Assembly: GCA_035048485.1 (NCBI GenBank)
Contig: CM068580.1
Coordinates: forward strand, 56,148,475 to 56,212,474
From: Pteria penguin
Taxonomy: Eukaryota; Mollusca; Bivalvia; Pterioida; Pteriidae
Reading direction: 5' to 3'
DNA: 64,000 nt
In this document: positions 36,403 through 46,700 of the stretch, in pieces
Layout: each line of letters begins with the position of its first letter
Numbering within the stretch: position 1 is the first letter of the stretch
Translations under genes and position numbers: made by a program
The notes under the pieces: generated by a model
Database searches by the model: none
The model's input: the letters and a program-made list of their open reading frames with translations, nothing else
What the model was told of the DNA's origin: nothing

Positions 36403-38254
36403 ACCCATTCTTGGGCTTTGGATAAATAACATATCCAAAGTTGATTAAATTCTGATAAGAGGAAATAAACTTATGATCAGAAACCAGATACAGGATCGAA
36501 TGAAGAGAAGATGGAATGAGTAAAGGACGGAATGAGTATACACTTAATGCTAAAGCCAAATATTGTCGCTGGACCCTCTCTCCTATAAAAGTAACACACA
36601 TACTACACATCGTTAGACTTCTATATGTATATGATAGATAAGAAGTCAAAGCAGCTTGGGATTCTTAAAAAGAATTTTTTTTCTTACATTTTCCCAATGT
36701 AAGCCTCTGTCACTTGGGGTCACAATCATAATCATTTCAGCTCTATAGTGGTAATAACCATCTCATGCATTGTTTTATGCATTTTGACCGATGCAAATGA
36801 CTTGTCCAAAGCAGTGAAGCTCCTTTTTTGTGCCATCATCTACACCAACAAAATCTTGGTTTAATCTTATCTGAAGGTTTGGACACTGCTGGGACTCTGC
36901 CAGACTCTGTCCTAAGTCGGTATCGTAATTGCACTACAATCAAATATTTTTATGATGTGTTATATGTATTAGTACATTATTTATATTCATGTACTGTATA
37001 GCTCCATGGTGACTTCTGCCACATAACTGAGCCAGTAACTCCTCTTTTTTCTTTCATTGGCTTATCACCAAAGAAAAAAACGCCAACATTTGGCAGGACC
37101 ATTGGTTAACAGGTACATTTCCTACACATTTAATGAAGGGAGGCTACAGAGAGCCCCCGTATTCTGCACCTTCAATGTACATGTACCAAGTATAAATCTA
37201 CATGATAAAGATATCGTTTTCATAGCAAATAATGAAGTATACTCATTTACAAATGATTTGTAGTTCATTTAATATGTTTAATTACAGTAAAGCAGAATAA
37301 CAGAACTTTTCTGAGGAATGATATTGCTCATTGCAATTACATAAACTTGTTATCTTTTTACTATCCTTTTAAAACCATCATTCATTCACATGTATTGTAT
37401 TAATAAACATGAAAGTTCACATTTTCTGGATTTCCAGTTAACGAGTTTTGACATTTTCTTTCCCTTTTAAAGATATTTAACTCATTATCATTTAAGCTAA
37501 AATATTATGCAGGATATTTTATCAATCATCTCAAAACTGTCTAGATACAATACAATCCAGGCGTATTGTAATTTTTACTACCCGTCACAATGGGCCACAT
37601 CCAGGCATAAATTCAAGAATTACACTAGGTATTTTACAAAGGCGTGAATGAACACAAGTACATGTAAATTTCCACCTCATTCCCACTGTGATTTTGGGTC
37701 TGTTTACCCACTGTGTGTAATTTCTCCAAAAAACCTGGACTGTAATGTACTTGTAGATAGATAATTTGACCTTTGAATTAAAATATGTGTATTCTTTACT
37801 ATCCATCAAAAGCTCTTATTCAGAACCATATCATTACAAACAGAACATGGTACACACAATATACATGTAATAAACATCAAATGCATAATTAAGATATTAC
37901 AACATATAAAATTATTCATATTACCAAAGTACACTCCCATCAGAAAGCTAGAGAAAGATATACCATTAACTTTTGATTGAAGCAAATGAAGCTGATGGAT
38001 AAAATTTTCCAAAGTACCAGTGGATAAACAAAAAAATGTGCACAATTTATCATACATGTAACATAAAACAATACATCAAATTTCTTTTGTTTTAAATTAC
38101 AAATATACTCTTCACCATCACTGCATAAGCAATTTTTCAGTGAACATATGATTTTGTTTAAGGGAGAAAACTGTCTGCATAATTAAAGTATATTCATTTA
38201 AATTAAAAGTCCTTTTAGTTATCAATGACATGGACTTTGTATAAACTTGCTTAA

Positions 38255-38300
38255 AACTTGAAATTTTATTTATTTTTTTTTTTTTATTTTAAGATAAAAA
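38255..38300 (-). terminator. Candidate polyadenylation signal of ZMPSTE24, A-rich tract
   Basis: On the minus strand, about 25-60 bp after the TGA stop, the text is AAAATAAA followed by a run of about 13 A and then AATAAATAAAATTT. This can serve as a poly(A) signal. It could also be a remnant of an integrated poly(A) tail (see findings). Confidence 0.45.
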
Positions 38301-38310
38301 AGTTTTAAGA

Positions 38311-39696
38311 TCACTCTGTTTTATCGAGAGCTTTTAGTCGCTCCAAAAGAGGAGGGTGGGAGTAATTCCATGTGGAATACAACCAATCAGTGACAGGGAA
38401 TCCCAGATTGTCCTTGTTCAGCTTGATGAGAGATGTTTTCAGTTCTGGAGCCTTCTTCAAAGATTTAGCAAATGAATCGGCCTGAAATTCAAATCTTCTG
38501 CTTAGAACTGTCATGCAGAATGACAGAATTTCATTATAAGGTGAGAAGATGAATTGGAATATTATCAGAAGGCCAATAAGGATTGGTTGAGTGTTAAATC
38601 CAAATGCCAGGAACAGCTCTGTACGCTTAAAGAGTGCTGCAAACACTAAAAAACATAGAAATAAATTCACTTGACTAATGACCATGTTTTTCAATGTATG
38701 GCTTAACTTCCAGTGTCCTAATTCATGTGCTAACACAGCAAGAATTTCTTCAGTGTTACATCCTGATTTTTTCTTTTCCTTTTCGCTTTGTTTTTCTTCA
38801 TTCTCACTAGCAGTATTTTCAGTATCTTCAGACTTCTTTTCTTCTGACTTCTCCGCATTCAATGGGGAATAATCTTCAATAAGAGTGTCAAAAAGGACAA
38901 TTCTTTTATTTTTGAAAAATCCATAGAAGTAGGCGTTACTATGAGCTGATCTTTTGGATCCATCCACCACATATAACTTTGTTAAAGGAAATTCTAAGCT
39001 GGCAGCCAGTGCTTCGATTTTGGTCCTGAGGTCACCTTCTTCCAAAGGAGTGTACTTGTCGAAAAGGGGTGCAATATAGTCTGCATAAATTGTTATCATC
39101 AACAATGAGGTAACAAATACGAACAGCCAGGCATAGATGAAGAAGTAATCTCCTCCGATTTTGATAATGTATATTAGAAGAGCTACAATCGGTAGTGCAA
39201 TAACGAGACTAACAATAAACTTCTTTATAGTATCCTTGAAGAAAAATCCCAAAGTCTGTTTGTTGAAGCCATGCTTCTCTTCAAGTACAAACGTACTATA
39301 CAGACTCCATGGCAATGATGTCACTGTTGAAAACACCATGGAGATCATCATGAATGCAACAGACTGCAGAATTTCATATTCTGCACCGTAGCCAAAACGG
39401 CCAGTGGCCTTTCCTGCTAGATTCCATGCAAAAGGAATGCCACCTACCAATAAAATGACGGTTGACTCGCATTGTGAGTAGAGACCTGACCAGAATCCGA
39501 AATTACTTTTATCTAAACTGTACAGTCGAGCTTTGGTGAATGTTTCTTGGTCCAAAACACTTGTCAGAGAGGGTGGAACTGTGGTGACAGTTTTAGCCAG
39601 ATACCTCTGTCTGGAGGAGAGGTATGATTCCCATACGTACACCATCCACATAAATATTAATACTGAATAAAATATCTTATCCTCTAGACTCTCCAT
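38311..39696 (-). CDS. ZMPSTE24: CAAX prenyl protease 1 (STE24, zinc metalloprotease)
   Basis: A complete 461-residue frame close to the usual ~475 of animal ZMPSTE24. The family is a multi-span ER/inner-nuclear-membrane zinc protease (M48A) that removes the -AAX tripeptide from prenylated proteins and processes prelamin A. Visible here: several hydrophobic spans (about 8-22, 72-90, 110-130, 158-180, 183-206, 335-356, 370-385); conserved [19 protein letters not shown] near 127-145; the zinc motif HELGH at 324-328; and the third ligand in FEFQAD (Glu403). A lysine/glutamate-rich loop (about 282-311) precedes the motif, as in the family. The C-terminus has [10 protein letters not shown]. The start is MESLEDK, shorter at the N-terminus than the human protein. 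The CDS has no intron, whereas vertebrate genes have many. An A-rich stretch with AATAAA lies 30-60 bp past the stop. Identity is secure. Confidence 0.96.
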   Translation of the reverse strand: MESLEDKIFYSVLIFMWMVYVWESYLSSRQRYLAKTVTTVPPSLTSVLDQETFTKARLYSLDKSNFGFWSGLYSQCESTVILLVGGIPFAWNLAGKATGRFGYGAEYEILQSVAFMMISMVFSTVTSLPWSLYSTFVLEEKHGFNKQTLGFFFKDTIKKFIVSLVIALPIVALLIYIIKIGGDYFFIYAWLFVFVTSLLMITIYADYIAPLFDKYTPLEEGDLRTKIEALAASLEFPLTKLYVVDGSKRSAHSNAYFYGFFKNKRIVLFDTLIEDYSPLNAEKSEEKKSEDTENTASENEEKQSEKEKKKSGCNTEEILAVLAHELGHWKLSHTLKNMVISQVNLFLCFLVFAALFKRTELFLAFGFNTQPILIGLLIIFQFIFSPYNEILSFCMTVLSRRFEFQADSFAKSLKKAPELKTSLIKLNKDNLGFPVTDWLYSTWNYSHPPLLERLKALDKTE

Positions 39697-40124
39697 ATTG
39701 TCACAAAGGAAGGTCTTCGTTTTCTACAACCACAGCGTGGGCAAGAACTGCTCGAGACGTTCACCGGTTGATAGACGTGTCGTTTTACATTTAATTCGTA
39801 CCGAAGAATATTCGAACTTGTGTTTGTTCATGCTAAACTGATCAAACTTCCTGTGTTATTCATCCAACGAATGATAGGAAACTGTGTATTGTAAAACTCC
39901 TCTCAGTGATACTAGTAAGTGCTTTTCTGGATTATATTTTGGTTGCAAAAAATGTTTTTAAATGGAGTTTTTGTTATGTATGCGCAATGATTTCGTGGTC
40001 GGTCTGTGCCTAAACCGAGACCATTTACTCCTATTCCCACTTCTTATATATGAATGATGAATTTGATTAAAGACAAAGCATCCCGGACTAAGATCTGCTT
40101 AATAAATTTAATTAACAAATTCAC

Positions 40125-40300
40125 CTGAAGCAGCGATCGAGGCCTCCTTTACATGCTGGCGTCTACCATATGACATAAGACCTCTCTAGCGGGTGTCGAA
40201 ACCATGACCTCAAAATCTTGAACCGAATTGCTAGACCACTGAGTCACACCAGATAAATGAGCCAAATTACAAGACCACTGAGTCACACCAGATGAAAGGA
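40125..40300 (-). repeat. Degraded family-1 SINE with small tandem duplication
   Basis: Minus-strand family-1 traits are recognisable: the GAAGCAG...GAGG central block complement, box-B-like GGTTTCGACACCC and head GTGTGACTCAGTGGTCTAGC. A piece of the head (GACCACTGAGTCACACCAGA) occurs twice about 39 bp apart. Confidence 0.55.
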
Positions 40301-41664
40301 CTTAATTTGGAAGTCTTTATATATGCAGGACTTGAATGCAATACAGTGGTAATTCATACACACCACGTGATTGAAATTATTGAAACTGTTTTAGATAAGA
40401 ACGGATTTAATTTATGATCAACACATCATGAACAAAACGACTGAATAGCAATATTATTAGTATTCCATCTGTTTATTCATTATACCAAGGACTTACAAGT
40501 CCTTGATTATACGATCAAAACTAGGAAGGAATTTTGCATATATGTATATGCGTAAATGAGATGCATAAGTATTGTTTTAAATACAAATTTCTATGAGCGC
40601 TATATAATATAGACGACAGATTTGGTATATGGGACAGTGATTTAAACTCACTTTAAGAATTCAAGGATCACATGAACAGAATACATCAAAATATAACGAT
40701 TGGACCGAGATGGATCAAGGGTCAAGCACTTGGGAATATTGTGCACGTTAGTGGAGTTAAAAAGCATGGGACATTTTTACAACGATTTATTCACCAACCC
40801 AACGGACAAACAACTGCACATGTACGCACTGTAAGATTCCTGGCATCCAATACTTGAAAAAAAAAACAAAACAAAAAAAAAAGGCAAAAAACCCCAAAAC
40901 AAACAAAACCTCCTGTGCGGACTAGGAACAAGGATAGAAGGATTGACGATTGTGAAAAAGACGAGGAATACTTAAAAGCACAAATAGGACATAAAACAAC
41001 AACAACAAAAAAAAAAAAAAAACAACGCGAATATAATGTAAACCTAATAGAACAAAAACTTCAAAAATTGGCCGCAATGAATTGGGAAGGTTCATGAAAG
41101 AAGACTATAAAGAGATTTCAATCAATATTCAGGGCGCATGCTCAAAATGTTTTACAGGATTGCCGCTGATCGCGTGTGGATGGGGCTAAAATTTATCAGA
41201 CATACTCACCATAAGACGATCAGATTCTTAAGACCAGGAGATGGGCGGTGTTCGTTCGACATTTGCGGAACAGTGATAAGAGTTTATAGCAAATCAAATA
41301 TCTTGTTTATAAGTCCTTGAGCAAATATTTAGGCATATTTTTAGCACTTGATGGGATTCGCGCTTTAGTGTGAAAGAATGTCAAAACTGTACGTAAAACC
41401 GACTGCTATATAAATACCGGTTTATTTGTTTATATTCAAGGGCGAATTACAGGCGGAAAGGGGGATCATAGTGACTGTGAACAGACAAGAACACAGTGTG
41501 CACAAATAAAATACTACACAATCAAAGCGTGGGATTAAATCACTCGTCTTTCGCTTTTAAAGATAATGACAGAAATGTGCCAACTAAGAATTCTTTAACA
41601 AATAGTCCACTGACGCCTTCCGAGTCTACCTGGTCATAATTTGTACAAGTTTTCGCTACAGTAC

Positions 41665-41842
41665 CATGCGCGGATCCAGAAATTTTTGTCAGAGGGGGTC
41701 CAATCAAAAAAGGTAAAATTTTCTCTTAGACGAGGGGCGTCCAACCCCAAAAATGCCCAAATATTACCTTTTTTATAAAATTTTCGGATTCAAGGGGGGG
41801 GGGGATTCCAGACACCCCCCCCCCCCTCTGTATCCGCGCATG
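41665..41842. mobile_element. CATGCGCGG-ended MITE, copy 1 (178 bp)
   Basis: Begins CATGCGCGGATCCAGAAATT and ends TGTATCCGCGCATG, an inverted repeat. Flanked by the 5-bp repeat AGTAC (41,660-41,664 and 41,843-41,847). Internally GGGGGTCCAA, AAATGCCCAAATATTACC and G/C runs. It gives Gly/Pro-rich spurious frames. Confidence 0.82.
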
Positions 41843-42042
41843 AGTACGTATCCATTACTTGGTAGTGGGAAGCATCGGCACTGGCAGACTGGGGAATTTG
41901 CTTGGTGACGATTCTCAATCTCCAAAGCAGAGTTGTCGTTCCTTTACATCCACACACAGGGAGTGCAAGGAATTTATACTTTTTTGGATGTAATCCAGAA
42001 GACCATTAATGTGTTGACCTAACACATCAAATTTATATGAGG

Positions 42043-42206
42043 GGCAGGCTTGGTGTATTGGTAAAGCGCTTGGCTTGGTGGTGCCGACGATCTGGGTTTG
42101 ATCCCCGGATTGCGCCACTATGTTTAAGAGGTTGGTTACCTCCTGCTTCCATGTCGCGATATAACTGAAAAATTGTTGAAAGCGACGTAAAACATTAATC
42201 AACCAA
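42043..42206 (+). mobile_element. tRNA-derived SINE, family 2 (full length)
   Basis: Head GCTTGGTGTATTGGTAAAGC with box B GGGTTTGATCCCC, then GCGCCACTATGTTTAAGAGG, TTGGTTACCTCCTGCTTCC, CGCGATATAACTGAAAAATT and an AATCAACCAA tail. The tail is interrupted by the second CATGCGCGG MITE. Confidence 0.87.
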
Positions 42207-42379
42207 CATGCGTGGATCCAGAAATTTTTGTCAGAGGGGGTCCAACTAAAAAAGGTAAATTTTTCTCTTAGAACAGGGGGGGTCCAACCCCAAAAATGCC
42301 CAAATATTACCTTTTTTTTGGTAAAATTTTCGGATTCCAGGGGGGGTCGAGATCCCCCCTCCCTCTGTATCCGCGCATG
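42207..42379. mobile_element. CATGCGCGG-ended MITE, copy 2 (173 bp)
   Basis: Same structure as copy 1, about 365 bp away in the same orientation. Flanked by AACCAA on both sides (42,201-42,206 and 42,380-42,385), so it inserted into the (AACC)n tail of the SINE. Confidence 0.85.
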
Positions 42380-42719
42380 AACCAACCAACAAATCAAATT
42401 TATATGTACTAGAATACGGACAACTCGGATGAAGTATGATGAGTTGTTTTGTGACAAAATGTTATGATACCGAAACGACTGATTCTTTACGTCACATCTA
42501 ATTTCCATTCGGATATCCTCGAGCTTTTCCAGCGTAAAAAAATCTCGGACCTTTTTACGTGGGTACAAGTGAAGGGCCAGACAGTTTAGAATAATCTAAT
42601 TTCGGTTCGGCTCATACTTTACCCAATCTCCAAAGCAGAGTTACGGTCCTTGCACTCCCTTGTGTACTGTGGATGTAAAAGAACGACAACTCTGCTTTGG
42701 AGATTCTATTTCACCATTC

Positions 42720-43350
42720 ATTTGTGTGGGAAAACTTTGCCGATAGAAACCAGGTCACTACATCCACAATATGGAGTGGCAGACACAAATCACTTGCCTT
42801 TTCGGCTATTAAAATTCCTAACTATTAATATCAATCCAATTTCTGTAAAAAAAATCCAGGTATACTCAAATAAATACATCACAACATATTTGGTGTATTT
42901 CTCCATTACCTTCAAACGGCCATGTTCAATTTAGGTGGAGTGCGCATGTGTGAGGATAGACAGGGAAAAAAAGCCTATTTTATTTTTTATAAAATCCTGC
43001 CAATTAACTTGCAAATATCTTTGAAACTTTTAATGCAGATATTTAGTAAATAGTAAAAACTCACGGAAAAACAACCCTTTTTCGGTTATTTTTATAAACA
43101 TGTTTCCCTTAGATGCCCCTCAATCATGTAGTGAGAACTCTACAGCCAGAGAGTTACACCAAATGTGTTGTGATGTATTTATTCGAGTATACATGGCTTT
43201 TTTGACAGGAAAATGGTTTGAGATGAATAGTTAGGGAGTTAATTAGCCGAAAGGGTAAATGATTTGTGCCTGTCACTCCATATTTTGGATTGAATGGTTC
43301 AGATTCAATGGGTGCCGATTTCTAAAAGCAAAGTTTTCCCACATAAAATT
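42720..43350. repeat. Large imperfect inverted repeat (~190-bp arms)
   Basis: The left arm (42,720-42,910) contains TGTGTGGGAAAACTTTGCC, CAATATGGAGTGGCAGACAC, TTTTCGGCTA and ATAAATACATCACAACATAT. The right arm (43,150-43,350) is its reverse complement at roughly 80% by eye. The spacer is about 240 bp. It ends about 300 bp from the SNRPA1 start codon and is probably a MITE. Confidence 0.75.
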
Positions 43351-43552
43351 ATTTTGTAAATATGAACGGTGAACTAATTACGGCTCTATAAGAGAGGTGC
43401 GTGAAATATTCACCTCCACATCGCGATTATTAGCATCACATGCGCTCTCTCCCGTCAATAGAGTGCCAGTATTGGACGCTTTGACGTACAGATACAGATA
43501 CATACATAGAGAAACGGTGTGTCCATAATCAGACGAACCGTTTCAATAGAAA

Positions 43553-43600
43553 TAACGTCACATCCGGTCGCCTTTTCTCGTTAAGAGAACGCGTGAAACG
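43553..43600 (+). promoter_or_regulatory. Candidate SNRPA1 core promoter (CRE-half/ETS plus pyrimidine initiator)
   Basis: AACGTCACATCCGG combines a TGACGT half-site (reverse) and an ETS-type CCGGAT core (reverse), followed by CGCCTTTTCTCG, a pyrimidine-rich initiator-like tract about 85 bp before the ATG. There is no TATA box. The arrangement is common at housekeeping promoters; the start site itself is inferred. Confidence 0.4.
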
Positions 43601-43657
43601 TTGTAAAATGTTGTAATTGTGAAATAATGACACAGTTGTAAATGAATTAAATTTAAA

Positions 43658-43739
43658 ATGGTGAAATTGACAGCAGAACTTATTGAACAGTCAGCGCAAT
43701 ACACAAATCCTGTGCGAGACCGTGAGCTTGATTTAAGAG
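43658..43739 (+). CDS. SNRPA1: SNRPA1 exon 1 (coding part)
   Basis: ATG in AAAATGGTG context. It codes 27 residues plus one base, ending RDRELDLR; donor GTATGC. Confidence 0.93.
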
Positions 43740-46700
43740 GTATGCTTGGTAAAGAACAAATTCGAGCTAATTCAGCAACTGAGTGGTGTCACAAATGATA
43801 TTGATAGTTTAGCTAATGATTTAACTACATCGAAAATACTAAATGACATATGCAAATGATCTTCAGACTGTACCATTGTATACGGAATTATTGGCACCAG
43901 CCTCATTGACAATGTGGCATTTGTACTGCCCGAAAGGCGAAACATGTTTTGGCAAAAGTTTTAGTTTTACAAGTTTTAGGGGAGGGCACAATGGCAGGAG
44001 ACTGGAGAGACATGAAAATAAGGTTTAATGGGTAATTTACTGTACAATGTAACATTATTATATGATTTAATGTTTTTTATGGAATATTAATTTCAGTGGT
44101 TTTACCAGAGACATATATACACAGAGACTGGAAACTCGCCGCTTCGTCCGGCATATGATGCACGTCCTTTTGTTATGCTATTTAGGTGACCGCGCTCTAC
44201 AATACACCGATTTTAACTGTCGGATATCGCCCGGGGATGTATAGCACAGTAGGTGTTTCCTGCCGACGCACATCAGTTCAAATTGTACGGGCATTTATTA
44301 TTATTTTTTTCTTTTATATTTTTTTGTTAATTCTATCGATGTGTAGAAATAATATTCTCCCTTTTCTTTCTAACAAAATCGAGACAAACTTGTATCATTA
44401 ATCATTATAAAAAATATTTTTAAAACCAAGATTTTTACTGAGACGCCTTCATTTCCTGCTTTTTTAAAATAATTATTTCTATTTATATATTTATTCATTT
44501 TAAACAGCGTTTGTTGCCATTTACGAGTTGTTGATATATGCAATCAATGCCCCTGCCTTTACTACTGTTTGTTCACCACCCCAGGGGAAGCACCAGCGTC
44601 TGTCTTTGTCATTCATGGGCAGTAAATAACAATGTTGTGTTTATTTAAAAATTCAGATGGTAAATAGCAAACAAAATAATGTTTTATACACTGTTGACGT
44701 GGTATGAGCTGTTTTACTCCCTCCTATGTAAAGAAGTAAAAAGAAAATGGCGATCCAGGCGTCTAAAGAAATTTCGCATTGCAATATGTCCAATTACGTG
44801 TTGATAACTTCTTCAATTCGTACTTAAATGGCAACTTTAATTTGTTAATGTGTCTGTGCCCCCCCCCCGCACTTATTATTTTTATTTATTTATTTATTAC
44901 TTTATTTTCTAAACAGCACTTGTTGCCATTTTATAGGAGTTGTTTATATTTATCTTATAAGGCTGAGCAATCAATGCATCTAGGAAGGTAGTAAATAACA
45001 ATTTAATGTTTATTTTAATGTTCAGATGGTAAATCATAAAACAAAATAATTTCTGTACCTGTTGTGCACACTTCACTTGATACGAACAAGATTTACTCTT
45101 TTGTAAAGAAGAAGAAAAAAAAAACCCACACAAACAACAAAAACAAAATGGCGACCCGCCGGCCACAGAAAATTTGCATTGCAAGATGTCCCCTTACGTG
45201 TTTAAAACTGCTTCAGTTCTTACTACAATAACAACTATGACTTCTTTGATGATTATAGTATGACTTTCAATATAAAAACAATATATATATCGACAGGTTA
45301 TATGATTATTTTGCTCTATATGGTATGGTATCGGTTTTCTTGTTAAAAACGATTGAATATTTACCGCGTAGATAAAATTGGATTAAAATCAAATAACGAA
45401 TAAAGTCTTCTACACCCAATGATATAAAATGTGTCTGAAACCTTTCTTAACACACACGTGTGAGTTTAGTCATGTAAAGGACATTAATTTTTGTTGTTTT
45501 AACAATTTTTCTTGCCGTTGTCGTTTCTCAGCGGGTTCGGTAGTGAGGAGAAAAATGTCGCGAGGTCCTCAAATACGACCGGGTAATTATGCATGATTTA
45601 CAGATATTTCATATGAAAATTAAAGCACTATGACTATAATAAACATTGATGGTGCTATAAACGAAAAATGGTGGCATGTGCTTCAATATTGTGTAAATGT
45701 TTTGCATAAACCCAAGTGAATGTTTTCAGAGGTCTATCACAACTAATGGCTTCTGATCGGGGTTATGTCTTCACATTGAATAGATCATATATGAAATGTT
45801 TTATGATTCAAATGATTAGTATATTGCTTTTTTTACTTATCTGAACTACCTTTGTTTAAAAAGCGATGAAAATTCCCCTTCTTTGCAAGCTTAATGCTTT
45901 CAAGCGAATGAATGCCGAGAACAATATGGCGGACTTCCGGCTTATCGAGATGCCTGTCGGGAAATGTTACTTATGTCAGGGAGCTATATAGCTTTCAATG
46001 GGAGTTTCCAGTCTCTGTGTATATATGTCTCTGGTTTTACATGCCCATTCTCTGCAGAAACTCGCTTGCCCATTAGATCGTTTGACTATTACTGCAAGAC
46101 TGACGTTTTGGTTTGCAAATGATTATATATCCTGTAAAAGTTTTGACATCATAATAAAAAAAAAATGATTGTCTTTGACGTTATTTTGCAGGAAAAATTA
46201 TGATTTTGCCAACCAAAATATCAGTCCCACAGTAATGGTGAAAGTGTCTATGCTACCAAATAACGGTTCTTCTACTTACCGAAATTACCCGGAATTACCG
46301 AAATGACTCATTATTTACCGAAATGACTCAATAAGTTACCAAAATGACCCGTTTTTCCTTCTTATTTCATCTGATATGGATAGAAGGATGATAGTTACAT
46401 GTAATAGATGACTTTTCATGCAAATACCACTTTGTAATAGATAATACCGATGGCTAGAATTTCCTCTGTTACATCCAATAGGTAAAGAGCGATAACTCCA
46501 AGTTCTTTGATTGGATGAACGGCCAACTACCTCTAAATAACTTTTTAAATCTAAAATATGCATGTCAATTTAATATACATGCAATGGCAGATTTATCGCT
46601 CTTTACGTATTGGACGCAACAGAGGAAATTCTAGCCATCGGTATTATCTATTGCAAGGTAGTATTTGCATGAAAAGTCATCTATAACATGTAACTGTCAC

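Larger units (their letters stand above)
41908..42706. repeat. Inverted repeat AATCTCCAAAGCAGAGTT around the MITE/SINE cluster
   Basis: AATCTCCAAAGCAGAGTTGT plus CATCCACA..GGGAGTGCAAGG at 41,915-41,972 matches in inverted orientation 42,625-42,706. The right side is itself a hairpin, with AATCTCCAAAGCAGAGTT facing AACTCTGCTTTGGAGATT across about 46 bp. Probably the ends of an older TIR element later invaded by the SINE and MITE. Confidence 0.6.
39697..43657. other. Divergent intergenic region ZMPSTE24 / SNRPA1
   Basis: About 4 kb between two divergently transcribed genes, so it should hold both promoters. 39,697-40,130 and 40,300-41,650 show no assignable feature besides A-rich runs (40,856-40,890; 41,000-41,022). 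From 41,665 on it is full of MITEs, a SINE and inverted repeats. Confidence 0.6.

Noticed and set aside
41915..42568. 217-codon minus-strand frame
   Set aside because: It crosses a MITE, a SINE and part of an inverted repeat; the Gly/Pro-rich middle is the translated CATGCGCGG MITE.
44106..46033. Protein-coding transposase inside the hAT-like element
   Set aside because: The longest frames are under 100 codons and match nothing; the element is non-autonomous.
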